Part shown: positions 27,665-35,934 of the stretch, one piece after another
Numbering within the stretch: position 1 is the first letter of the stretch
Layout of the letters: each line of letters starts with the position of its first letter
Origin: Thermoleophilia bacterium
GTDB lineage: Bacteria; Actinomycetota; Thermoleophilia; RBG-16-64-13
Assembly (NCBI GenBank): GCA_027493445.1
Contig: JAOSKU010000001.1
Location: forward strand, 248,001 to 312,000
Reading direction: 5' to 3'
DNA length: 64,000 bases
The notes under the pieces: model-generated
What the model was told of the DNA's origin: nothing
Databases searched by the model: none
The model's input: only the letters and a program-made list of their open reading frames with translations
Translations under genes and position numbers: made by a program

Positions 27665-28603
27665 ATGCCACGCAAAACCGTAGCGCGGCGGCGCTTGGTC
27701 TTCGCCGCACTTGTCCTCACGGCGCTGGTTCTCCTGAGCGCTTTCTTCCGGGAGCCCGCCACCGGCGTCCTCCACTCGGTGCAGCGCAGCGGATTCGATG
27801 TCCTGTCCCCCTTGCAGAGCCTGGCCTCGCGGGCCGTTCAGCCCTTCCAGGACGGGTATCGCTGGAGCAAGGACTTGATGAGGGCCAACAGCCGCAACCG
27901 GGAGATGACCAGGGAGCTTGAATCGATGCGCGGTCAGCTCGTGCTGCTCGAAGAAGCCCGCCAGGAGAACGACCGTCTGAAATCGCTGCTGGAGCTCAAG
28001 GACGCTGACATCTTTCCCAAGGGCTCTACCTTCGTGACCGCCCGGGTCATCGGGCGATCCCCCACGCGCTGGCAGGAATGGGTCCAGATCGACCGAGGCA
28101 CGGCCGACGGGGTGGCCCTGAACCAGCCGGTGGTGGGGGCCACCATCCCCACAGATCAGTCGCTCTCAGGGAAAGGTCTGGTGGGCAAGGTCATCGCGGT
28201 GGGGGAGCACGCCGCCCAGGTGCAGCTAATCATAGATCCGGAGTCAAGTGTCGCTGCCGTGGTGCAGGGCGCGAGCGACCGCCCCGAAGGGATCGTCGAG
28301 GGCATGATTCCAGGGAAGCTCCTTATGGACTTCGTCGAGCGGGACAAGGTGGTGGAGCTCAAGCGCATCGTCATTACCTCGGGTTTCGGGCAGATCTTCC
28401 CCAAAGGCATCCCCATCGGCTTGGTGGAGAGCGTGGGTGAAGAAGACGTCAACATCTACAAGCAAATCGAGGTCAGGCCTTTCGTGGATTTCAGCATTCT
28501 TGAGGAGGTCATGGTGCTGACCAACCCTGCCCCGGCGGGAGAGGCGGTGGAGGACATGAGTTCCATCGCACCGCAGCAAGACATGGGAACGGGCGGGCAA
28601 TGA
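27665..28603 (+). CDS. mreC: Rod-shape determining protein MreC
   Basis: 312 residues. One N-terminal transmembrane helix (LVFAALVLTALVLLSAFF), a coiled coil (NREMTRELESMRGQLVLLEE) and the beta-rich periplasmic domain with VTARVIGRSPTRWQEWVQID, GLVGKVIAVGEHAAQVQLII and ITSGFGQIFPKGIPIG. Scaffolds penicillin-binding proteins outside the membrane. 16 bases after mreB. Confidence 0.93.
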   Translation: MPRKTVARRRLVFAALVLTALVLLSAFFREPATGVLHSVQRSGFDVLSPLQSLASRAVQPFQDGYRWSKDLMRANSRNREMTRELESMRGQLVLLEEARQENDRLKSLLELKDADIFPKGSTFVTARVIGRSPTRWQEWVQIDRGTADGVALNQPVVGATIPTDQSLSGKGLVGKVIAVGEHAAQVQLIIDPESSVAAVVQGASDRPEGIVEGMIPGKLLMDFVERDKVVELKRIVITSGFGQIFPKGIPIGLVESVGEEDVNIYKQIEVRPFVDFSILEEVMVLTNPAPAGEAVEDMSSIAPQQDMGTGGQ

Positions 28604-28640
28604 TGCCGCGTCGCCTCGGCCACATGCGGGTGGCCCGAGC

Positions 28641-29168
28641 GTGATTGCGGCCTGGCTCGCGGACAAGGGCCGGCTGGCTCTGGCCCTGGTGGCGGCCGTC
28701 GCTTTTCAGACGGTGGTCACTTCGCAGCTGCCCATCCTGGGCGTAACAGCCGACCTGTTTCTACTCCTGACGGTGCTCGTGGCTATCAGCCGAGGAGCTA
28801 CGGTCGGCTTGGTGTTCGGCTTCGTGGCCGGGTTGACGGCCGACATTGTGTTTCTCGACCCGGTGGGACTCCGGACCTTCATCTACCTGATCGTGGGGTA
28901 CGGCGTCGGCTGGTATGTCGAGGAATTCGGGCTGCCGAGCGCCTGGATGGTGGTGGTCCTGGCGGGTGTGACGTCGCTGCTCTCCCAAGGGGTGTACGGG
29001 ATCTTTCAGTTCATCATGGGTTCGGCCGGAGGCTTCATGGCCATGACCCGCCTGCAGGTGCTGCCCGCGGCCCTGGTCGATGGCCTGCTGGCCGCGCCTC
29101 TCTATGTGGGGCTGGTGCGCTTGCGAATCCTGCCGCGGCCGGATGCCGCCGATCCTTCTTTTCGCTAG
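28641..29168 (+). CDS. mreD: Rod-shape determining protein MreD
   Basis: 175-residue membrane protein with about five hydrophobic segments. FVAGLTADIVFLDPVGLRTF is the family hallmark. The GTG start lacks a clear ribosome site; earlier starts fall in the mreC gap. Between mreC and mrdA, the expected place. Confidence 0.9.
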   Translation: MIAAWLADKGRLALALVAAVAFQTVVTSQLPILGVTADLFLLLTVLVAISRGATVGLVFGFVAGLTADIVFLDPVGLRTFIYLIVGYGVGWYVEEFGLPSAWMVVVLAGVTSLLSQGVYGIFQFIMGSAGGFMAMTRLQVLPAALVDGLLAAPLYVGLVRLRILPRPDAADPSFR

Positions 29169-29177
29169 GAGCTCGCT

Positions 29178-31070
29178 GTGTACCTGGAACCCGTGCGCAA
29201 GAAGCGTCCTCCGGCCGACGACCCCTCTATCGGCATGCGTTTGGGAGCCCTGGCGGTGGGGGTCGTGCTGCTTTTCGCTTTGCTGGGTTTCCGGTTGTGG
29301 TTCCTGCAGATCCTCTCGGGTGACCACTTCGTCAACCTAGCTAACAACAACCGCGTGCGGACGGTGACCATCGAAGCGCCTCGGGGTGTCATCTACGACC
29401 GGAACATGGACGTGCTGGTGAAGAACCGGGCCGGTCTGAGCCTGGGGATCCTGCCCATGGACGTGCAGGACGAAGGCGAGGTGGTTTCCCGACTTGCGGC
29501 AGTGCTGCAGATTCCTGTGGAGGACATCGAGAAGAAGCTCGAGAAGGGCAAGAAAGACCCCTACGTGGTCACCACCATCAAGGAGGACGTGCCCGAGAAT
29601 CCCATCGTCGCGTACATCAAGGAGCACAGCCTGGAATTCCCCGGTGTGCGAGTGGAGAAGTCCTACCTGCGGGATTATCCCCGCAAGGAGTTCGCCACCC
29701 ACGTCCTGGGGTACGTGGGTGCCGTCTCCGATGACGACCTGAAGAAGTTCGACATTGGTGATGTGAAGGCAGGCGCTCGCATCGGCAAGGACGGCGTCGA
29801 GGCCACATACGACTCCTACCTGCGGGGCACGACAGGGTCGCGTATCGTGGAGGTGGACGCCTCTGGCCGGCCCAAGCGGGTGCTGGAGCAGATCGATCCC
29901 CTGCCTGGCAACAATCTGGTGCTCACTATCGACTCCGACATTCAGGACGCCGCCGAGCGTGCCATCCGCGAAGGTCTCCAACGGGCCCACGAGGACGGCT
30001 TTGTGAATGCCCCCGCTGGGGCGGTGGTGGCTATGGACCCGCGAAACGGGGAGATCCTGGCTCTGGCTTCGTACCCCGACTACGATCTCTCCGCTTGGGT
30101 CGGAGGGATGGACGCGTCGATTTACGAAGCGCTCAACGCGAAAGGCGCTCACAACCCGTTTCTGGACCGGGTGATCATGGGCCGCTATCCGGCGGCCTCG
30201 ACCTTCAAGCCGTTCGTGGCGGCCACTGCGCTCAAGACCGACCTGATCGATTGGAATACCGTGTTCTTCGATCCGGGTTCGTACAAGGTGGGCCGGCAAG
30301 TATGGCGCTGCTGGAAGACGGAGGGTCATGGCGACGTCAATCTGGTCGAGGCCATCATGGAGTCATGCGACGTGTACTTCTACAACCTGGGCAACAAGTT
30401 CTATGACCAGAAGGGGGCGGTACTGCAGGAGGGTGTGCGGGAGTTCGGCTTCGGCAGCACCACCGGCATCGACCTTCCTGGCGAGTACAGCGGCAGAGTG
30501 CCCGACAAGGATTGGAAGCAGGAGGTAGGCGAGACCAAGGAGGATAAGGCCTGGAAGCCTGGCGACGACATCAACCTGTCCATTGGCCAGGGCGACCTGC
30601 TGGTGACGCCACTGCAGCTGGCGGTGGCCTTCTCTGCCATCGCCAACGGGGGCGATGTGATGGTACCGCGGCTCGGTATGCAGATCACGGACGCCTCGGG
30701 TAGCGTCATTTGGCACTATGAGCCCGAGAAGCGCAACCACATAGAGATGGTTGGCGAGGATCTGGATCAGATCAGGCGGGGCCTGCTCTACGTGACCTCG
30801 CAACCGGAAGGCACGGCCTACGGGGCTTTCAAAGGCTTCCCCATCCCCGTGGCCGGGAAGACGGGCACGGCCGAGAAACGGCCCGAGGACGACTACGCCT
30901 GGTTCATGGGTTACGCTCCGGCAGAGAATCCTGAGATCGTGGTGGTGGCCCTGGTGGAGCAGGGAGGCCACGGAAGCTCGGTGGCCGCTCCGGTGGTGCG
31001 CCGCGTTCTGGAGAAATACTTCCACGTGGAGGACGGCAGCATCCCCAGCGAGATCACGGTGACCGAATGA
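29178..31070 (+). CDS. mrdA: Penicillin-binding protein 2 (elongation transpeptidase)
   Basis: 630-residue class B PBP that cross-links lateral wall. N-terminal membrane helix (ALAVGVVLLFALLGFRLWFL), the dimerisation domain (APRGVIYDRN), then the transpeptidase with active-site STFK (YPAASTFKPF), the second motif ESCDVYFYN (SxD, as in other PBP2 proteins) and KTGTAE. GTG start with AGGAGC. The stop overlaps the rodA start (ATGA), which matches their joint role as polymerase and cross-linker. Confidence 0.95.
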   Translation: MYLEPVRKKRPPADDPSIGMRLGALAVGVVLLFALLGFRLWFLQILSGDHFVNLANNNRVRTVTIEAPRGVIYDRNMDVLVKNRAGLSLGILPMDVQDEGEVVSRLAAVLQIPVEDIEKKLEKGKKDPYVVTTIKEDVPENPIVAYIKEHSLEFPGVRVEKSYLRDYPRKEFATHVLGYVGAVSDDDLKKFDIGDVKAGARIGKDGVEATYDSYLRGTTGSRIVEVDASGRPKRVLEQIDPLPGNNLVLTIDSDIQDAAERAIREGLQRAHEDGFVNAPAGAVVAMDPRNGEILALASYPDYDLSAWVGGMDASIYEALNAKGAHNPFLDRVIMGRYPAASTFKPFVAATALKTDLIDWNTVFFDPGSYKVGRQVWRCWKTEGHGDVNLVEAIMESCDVYFYNLGNKFYDQKGAVLQEGVREFGFGSTTGIDLPGEYSGRVPDKDWKQEVGETKEDKAWKPGDDINLSIGQGDLLVTPLQLAVAFSAIANGGDVMVPRLGMQITDASGSVIWHYEPEKRNHIEMVGEDLDQIRRGLLYVTSQPEGTAYGAFKGFPIPVAGKTGTAEKRPEDDYAWFMGYAPAENPEIVVVALVEQGGHGSSVAAPVVRRVLEKYFHVEDGSIPSEITVTE

Positions 31071-32281
31071 ACGTGCTGCAGAAAGCCGACCAGCGTCCGC
31101 GGGCCGGGTTCAGCCTCCTGCGTTATCTGCGGAACGTCGACTGGATCCTTCTGCTGACCACCCTGGGACTGACCGGCTACGGCATGGCCGCGATCTACTC
31201 CGCCACCCACGCCGACCCGAACCTGCCCACCAGCACGTACTACGTGCGCTCCCAGGCTTTGGGACTGGTGGTGGGGCTGGTGGCCATGGTGACCATCAGC
31301 CTGATCCCCTTCGGGGTGTGGGCCCGCTGGCGCAACTATCTCTATGGGTTCTCGCTGGCCTTACTGGCGCTCACCTTGGCGATCGGGGCGGAGCGCATGG
31401 GGGCCCGCCGCTGGATCGCCCTGCCGTTCTTCGACCTGCAGTCGTCGGAGTTGGTGAAGATGGCGGTGCTGGTGGCCTTCGCCGCTCTGCTTGTGGAGGG
31501 GGTGGAGCTGCGCGACCGCTTCCGTTTCGTTCTCAAGAGCGTGGCCTTCATGGCCGCACCGGCCGTGCTCATCTTCATCCAGCCCGATCTGGGGACCGCC
31601 CTCGTGTTCGGAGTGATGCTGGCCGTCATGCTGGTCGTCTGGGGCATACGCTGGACCCACGCCGCCGCTTTGGCTGGGGCGGCACTAGCCGCCGCCGTCG
31701 CCGTGCTCCGCGTGTTGCCTGGTCTCGGCCTCAGCTTGCTGCAGCCTTATCAGATCCAGCGGCTGCTGGTGTTCCTCGATCCCGAGAAGGACACCAGCGG
31801 TGCCGCCTATCAGCTTTGGCAGAGCAAGATCGCTGTCGCCAGCGGGATGTTCACCGGCAAGGGCTTCATGGAGGGTACGCAGACCCACCTCAACTTCCTG
31901 CCCGCGCACCATACAGACTTCATCTTCTCTGTGATCGGAGAGGAGCTGGGCTTCGCGGGGGCCATGCTGCTCCTCGGCCTGTTCTTGATCGTGGCGTGGC
32001 GGGCGCTGCGCATCGCCGGCATGGCGCGCAACCTTTTCGGGACGCTCATTGCAGCAGGGGTGGGCAGCGTCGTCGTCTTCCAGGTGTTCGTCAACGTGGG
32101 CATGACCATCGGCATCATGCCAATTACTGGCATTCCTCTGCCGTTCGTCAGCTTCGGCAGCAACTCCCTGGTGGTATTCTTGACGGGCGTGGGTCTGTTG
32201 GAGAGCGTACACATACACTCGCGTACCGCCCTGTACGGGGGACGTCTCAAGGGAGAGCCGTATGGCCAGATTGGCCCTTAG
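31067..32281 (+). CDS. rodA: Peptidoglycan polymerase RodA (SEDS family)
   Basis: 404-residue SEDS glycosyltransferase with about ten membrane spans. Signatures: RWIALPFFDLQSSELVKMAV, LIFIQPDLGTALVFG, THLNFLPAHHTDFIFSVIGE, and MPITGIPLPFVSFGSNSL. The aspartate in the central QPDLGT-type loop is conserved. Last gene of the elongasome operon; a repeat element begins at its stop codon. Confidence 0.95.
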   Translation: MNVLQKADQRPRAGFSLLRYLRNVDWILLLTTLGLTGYGMAAIYSATHADPNLPTSTYYVRSQALGLVVGLVAMVTISLIPFGVWARWRNYLYGFSLALLALTLAIGAERMGARRWIALPFFDLQSSELVKMAVLVAFAALLVEGVELRDRFRFVLKSVAFMAAPAVLIFIQPDLGTALVFGVMLAVMLVVWGIRWTHAAALAGAALAAAVAVLRVLPGLGLSLLQPYQIQRLLVFLDPEKDTSGAAYQLWQSKIAVASGMFTGKGFMEGTQTHLNFLPAHHTDFIFSVIGEELGFAGAMLLLGLFLIVAWRALRIAGMARNLFGTLIAAGVGSVVVFQVFVNVGMTIGIMPITGIPLPFVSFGSNSLVVFLTGVGLLESVHIHSRTALYGGRLKGEPYGQIGP

Positions 32282-32444
32282 GAGGCCGTTGAAAAACGAA
32301 GCCCAGGCCACCGGGCAGCACGGGGCGGCGCCATGCCGCGTCCTCGGTCGCGCCGTAGCTCTGCTACGCCCGCTCCCTGCGTCCGAGTTGCCTCGCACGC
32401 GCCCAGCGCACCCTGACGGCGAAGCGTCATCATGAAACGAGCTC
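32282..32444 (-). repeat. Intergenic inverted-terminus repeat, copy 4 (variant left end)
   Basis: Reverse orientation. The left end is the variant GAGGCCGTTGAAAAACGAAG, shared only with copy 6; the right end GAAGCGTCATCATGAAACGA then GCTC is the common type. The central hairpin CGTAGC-TCT-GCTACG is perfect. The right terminus contains the start codon of the next gene: the family sequence CATTCTGAAA reads CATCATGAAA here. Confidence 0.88.
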
Positions 32445-33280
32445 TCGGCGCGACGAAGATCTGGGATGCCTGGAAGGAGGTGGCGTCCACCGCCGATGTG
32501 GCCGCCTCTCTCGTCTTGGCCGGGGATGCGCAGTTGATGGCGCAAGCTCGGGCGGTCCTTTCGCCTGATGGAGCATGGATCCGGGCCTGCGAGCAGGGTC
32601 TCGACTCCCTGCGGGATGTAGCCCTGAGCCAGGGCGAAACCTTGCTGGTGTTCTCCCAACCCCGAGAGGAGGACGAGGTCGTCGCCGGGCTGCGGACCGC
32701 CCGGCTGCCCGCGGGAGCGGTTGTGGCCGTGGACGACGGCTCGGCGGCCACCTGCCAGGTGACCTGGTACGAGGACCAGGTGGGGCGGGTGTCCTTTGCC
32801 GACGACGAGGCCGCCTGGCTGGTGCTGGGGGGCGCGGTGCTCGACGCGGCCGAGGAGCACGCGGTGGCCTTGGGCCGTCGCTATCCGGGTTTGCGCAGCC
32901 AGGCGGCCGCCCGGGTAATCCGCAAGACTTCTCGCCAGAACGGCGTCATCGGGGCCGCCTTCATCCTGCCCGGCACCGACATGCCGGTGATGACTCTGAA
33001 CCAGGTGAAGATGGTGCTCTCCATCGCCGCCATCCATGGCGAGGAGATCACCGCCGAGCGCGCTCTGGAGCTTCTCGGGGTGGTGGGCGCGGGCTTCGGC
33101 CTGCGGGCCATCGCCCGTCAGGCGCTCGACTTTGTGCCCGGCCCGGGCTGGGCGCTCAAAGGCGCCATCGGGTACACGGGCACCCGTGCCCTGGGCGAGG
33201 CCGCCCTGCGCTATTTCGAGCAGGGCGCCCCGGCGACACCCAGCCGCCTGGCCTCCCTGGCTCGACGAATCAGGAAGTGA
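32432..33280 (+). CDS. DUF697-like protein whose start lies in a repeat terminus
   Basis: 282 residues. The N-terminal two-thirds (MKRALGATKIWDAWKEVAST onward) has a Rossmann-like alternation but no nucleotide motif. The C-terminal part (ILPGTDMPVMTLNQVKMVLS, IAAIHGEEITAERALELLG, AIRQ-like LRAIARQALDFVPGPGWAL) resembles DUF697/COG3597, a helical membrane-associated domain. Function unknown. The ATG arises from the repeat terminus, and no good ribosome site precedes it. Alternative internal starts such as GTG in the ALSQ region would lose conserved-looking sequence. The stop overlaps the radical SAM start (GTGA). Confidence 0.7.
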   Translation: MKRALGATKIWDAWKEVASTADVAASLVLAGDAQLMAQARAVLSPDGAWIRACEQGLDSLRDVALSQGETLLVFSQPREEDEVVAGLRTARLPAGAVVAVDDGSAATCQVTWYEDQVGRVSFADDEAAWLVLGGAVLDAAEEHAVALGRRYPGLRSQAAARVIRKTSRQNGVIGAAFILPGTDMPVMTLNQVKMVLSIAAIHGEEITAERALELLGVVGAGFGLRAIARQALDFVPGPGWALKGAIGYTGTRALGEAALRYFEQGAPATPSRLASLARRIRK

Positions 33281-35068
33281 AGCCAGTGCGGAAACGGCCC
33301 GACCGGGCTGGCTTCCGCCGTCGCTTCGAGACCGTGCTCTCGCGGGTGCAGAACCCAGCACGCCTCGTGGGCGGCGAGATCGGGGTCGGTCCCGGTTTCT
33401 GCGACGACGATGAGCTCCGCCTCGTGCTGGCCTTCCCCGACGCGTACGAGGTGGGTATCTCCAATCAGGCCGTGCAGATCCTCTACCACCTGGCCCGAAG
33501 GATGGCGGGGGTAGGAGTCGAGCGAGCCTACCTGCCATGGGTGGACGTGATTGCCGAGCTGCGCCGTCAGGCGGTCCCCCTTCTCACCTTGGAGACCTGG
33601 ACCCCGGTGCGCGACGCCGACGTGCTCGGGATCAGCCTGCAGCACGAGCTCAACTACAGCAATGTCCTCGAGTTGCTCGACCTGGCGGGCGTTCCCGTGC
33701 GGGCGGAGCAGCGCGGAGAGGATGATCCGCTGGTTGTAGTGGGCGGCCCGGCCACGGCCAACTTCCTCCCTATGGCTCCCTTCCTGGATGCGGTGGTGGT
33801 GGGCGACGGCGAGCAGGTGCTGGGGCAGCTGCTCGAGACGCTGGGTGAAGCGATCGCCTCCCGGGAGAGCCGGGACCAGCGCAAAGCCCGCCTCGCTGGC
33901 GTGCCCGGAATCTACGTGCCGGGCCAGAGCCGGCGGGTTACGCGCCGGGCCCTCGCCAAGCTCGAGGGGGCTGCCTACCCAGTAGGCTGCCTGGTCCCGT
34001 TGACGGCCGGAGTGCATGATCGAGCCTGGGTGGAGGTGATGCGCGGCTGCTCCCGGGGATGCCGCTTCTGCCAGGCGGGCATGTGGTACAGGCCGGTGCG
34101 CGAGCGCCCGGCGGCCGAAGTGCTGTCCATGGCAGCGGCACAGCTGACCGCGACGGGTCATGAGGAGCTCGGCCTGGGCTCTCTTTCGAGCACCGACTAC
34201 TCCGGCCTCGACGCGGCTCTGGCCGGTTTGGGTGAGGACCTGCCCCAGGTGCGCGTGAACCTGCCTTCCCTGCGCGTCGACTCGGCGGCCGTCAAGCTCG
34301 GGACGCTCACATCGCCCACCGGTCAGTCGGTCACACTGGCTCCCGAGGCCGGAAGCCGGCGCCTGCGCGACGTCATCAACAAGAATGTCACCAACGACGA
34401 CATCATAGGGGCGGCGGCCGAGGCTTTCGCCTCGCGCCGCACCACACTCAAGCTGTACTTCATGATCGGTCTGCCCACCGAGACGGACGCCGACGTCCAC
34501 GCCATCGTCGAGCTCTGCGCGCGCATCCGCTCCTTGGGCCGGGAGAGACTCGGCTCCAAAGCCGGCCGCCTGCAGCTGCACGTCAGCGTCACCAACTTCA
34601 TCCCCAAGCCGTTCACGCCGTTCCAGTGGGCGGCCATGGCCGGCCCTCAGGTTCTGGCGCGGCGCCAGGCCCTGTTGCGCAAGGGCCTCCGGCCTCTGAG
34701 GGTCCGCTTCTCGTTCCACGACGCCGAGTCCAGCTACGTGGAGGCAGCGCTGGCTCGGGGGGCCACGAGCTGGGCCCCGTTATCGAAGGCGCCTGGCGGC
34801 GAGGAGCTCGTTTCGACTCCTGGACCGAGCATCGACGCCCTGATGCTTGGGCGGCCGCCTTCGCAGAGGTGGGGTTCTCAGCAGAGGTACTGGCTACCAC
34901 CGAGATTTCAGCCGACGCCCCACTTCCATGGGACATCATCGATGGCGTGGTTAGTCGGGAGTTCCTGTGGCGGGAGTGGGAGCGTGCGCGGGCCGGCCTC
35001 CCCTCGCCGGATTGCCGTTGGGAAGGATGCGCCGACTGCGGCGTGTGTGAGGGGAACTTGCGGCATGA
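33277..35068 (+). CDS. B12-binding-domain radical SAM protein, TIGR03960 type (two frame breaks)
   Basis: Radical SAM protein with an N-terminal cobalamin-binding-like domain (AFPDAYEVGISNQAVQILYH, then VLGISLQHELNYSNVLELLD) and the cluster motif EVMRGCSRGCRFCQAGMWYR (CxxxCxxC). A glycine-rich VTLAPEAGSRRLR and FHDAESSYVEAALARG follow. At about 34757-34762 a G6 run appears to be one base short: family sequence continues in another frame as HELGPVIEGAWRRGARFDSW and ends CADCGVC. A second missing base in the G4 at about 35051-35054 would give the stop at 35066-35068 and about 597 residues, the usual size. Without that change the frame runs on into the next gene to 35258. Usually paired with DUF2344, as here. 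Confidence 0.8.
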
Positions 35069-35086
35069 CCTGGTCGGTGAGAGCCC

Positions 35087-35116
35087 GCGGCCGGCGGCGC
35101 AGGCGCCGCCGGCCGC
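35087..35116 (+). repeat. Perfect 14-bp inverted repeat between radical SAM and DUF2344 genes
   Basis: GCGGCCGGCGGCGC and its exact reverse complement are separated by two bases. This very stable hairpin sits where an intergenic spacer would be if the radical SAM gene ends at 35068, and supports that end point. No T tract follows, so it is more likely an mRNA stability or processing element than a terminator. Confidence 0.7.
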
Positions 35117-35128
35117 AACTCATCCCCC

Positions 35129-35797
35129 GTGGGAGCCACGCCTTTCCGCTATCTGCTCCGATTCGCTGTTCGAGGCAGGGCGCGATACGTGGCCCACCTG
35201 GACACGGTGGAGGTTTTGCGCCGGGCGGTCCGCAGGGCCGGCGCACGTCTGGCTCTGAGCGGGAGTATGCGACCCAAGCCGCTGCTGAGTGTTGCGCTGC
35301 CCCGGTCGGTGGGGGTGGAGAGCCGGTCGGAGCTCTGCGAATTCACCCTGGCCGCGGAGCCGGCCGAGGATTTCGTTGCGCGCCTGCAGGACGCTTTGCC
35401 CGCGGGCTTTATGCTCCTGGAGGTATCGCCGTACCGCCATCGCCGGCCGGCCGGCGCCCGGGTAGTGGCGGTGCGCTACCGAGTGGTGGCTGAGCCCCGG
35501 AGGCCGGGCCTCGCCCCCGGAGTCCTTGCAGACCTGGCTACACGCTATACTTGCACGAGCGAAATGATCGTCGAACGAGTTCGTTTGGGGCGACGCCGAC
35601 AGATCGACGTCAAGTCCTTCGTGAGCGCGGTCGAGATAACCTTGGTCGGTCGAGCCGTTGTGGTGGAGTTCGAGGCAGCCGTTACCCCCGGTGGTACGGT
35701 TCGGCCCGAAGAAGTCGTAGCGGCGATGGCCAGGCTGGCTGGTCTGGAGCTCGAGGTGCTCGGAGTGGAGCGCCTGCACATCGAGCTGGCCCCGTAG
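35129..35797 (+). CDS. DUF2344 / TIGR03936 family protein
   Basis: 222 residues. RYLLRFAVRGRARYVAHLDT then VEVLRRAVRRAGARLALSGS and KPLLSVALPRSVGVESRSEL form the N-terminal block typical of TIGR03936. The family is either fused to or placed after the TIGR03960 radical SAM protein and before rng, exactly as here. Role is not established; a link to RNA or ribosome modification has been suggested by context only. GTG 35129 is the first plausible start, without an obvious ribosome site. Confidence 0.82.
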   Translation: MGATPFRYLLRFAVRGRARYVAHLDTVEVLRRAVRRAGARLALSGSMRPKPLLSVALPRSVGVESRSELCEFTLAAEPAEDFVARLQDALPAGFMLLEVSPYRHRRPAGARVVAVRYRVVAEPRRPGLAPGVLADLATRYTCTSEMIVERVRLGRRRQIDVKSFVSAVEITLVGRAVVVEFEAAVTPGGTVRPEEVVAAMARLAGLELEVLGVERLHIELAP

Positions 35798-35898
35798 ACC
35801 TGCGCCGCGGAATTCGCGCTGCCGCCGCCGGCCGTGAGGCCGGACACACGGCAGGGTCCGGGAACTCAGGCGGACTCTCCCGGGCGTGACGATCCTGG

Positions 35899-35915
35899 AC
35901 GGCTCCCGGAGCCGT
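35899..35915 (+). promoter_or_regulatory. Leader hairpin before rng
   Basis: ACGGCTC-CCG-GAGCCGT is a 7-bp stem ending 19 bases before the rng start. A second, tetraloop-capped stem CCGGCC-GTGA-GGCCGG lies earlier in the same 137-base gap. Leader structures that allow self-cleavage are known for RNase E/G mRNAs, so a similar role is conceivable. Confidence 0.35.
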
Positions 35916-35934
35916 GGAAAGGTTTGGGTCTCAA

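Noticed and set aside
31685..33538. 617-codon minus-strand frame across rodA, repeat copy 4 and the DUF697-like gene
   Set aside because: Composition is low-complexity, it crosses a non-coding repeat and three well-supported plus-strand genes, and shows no domain.
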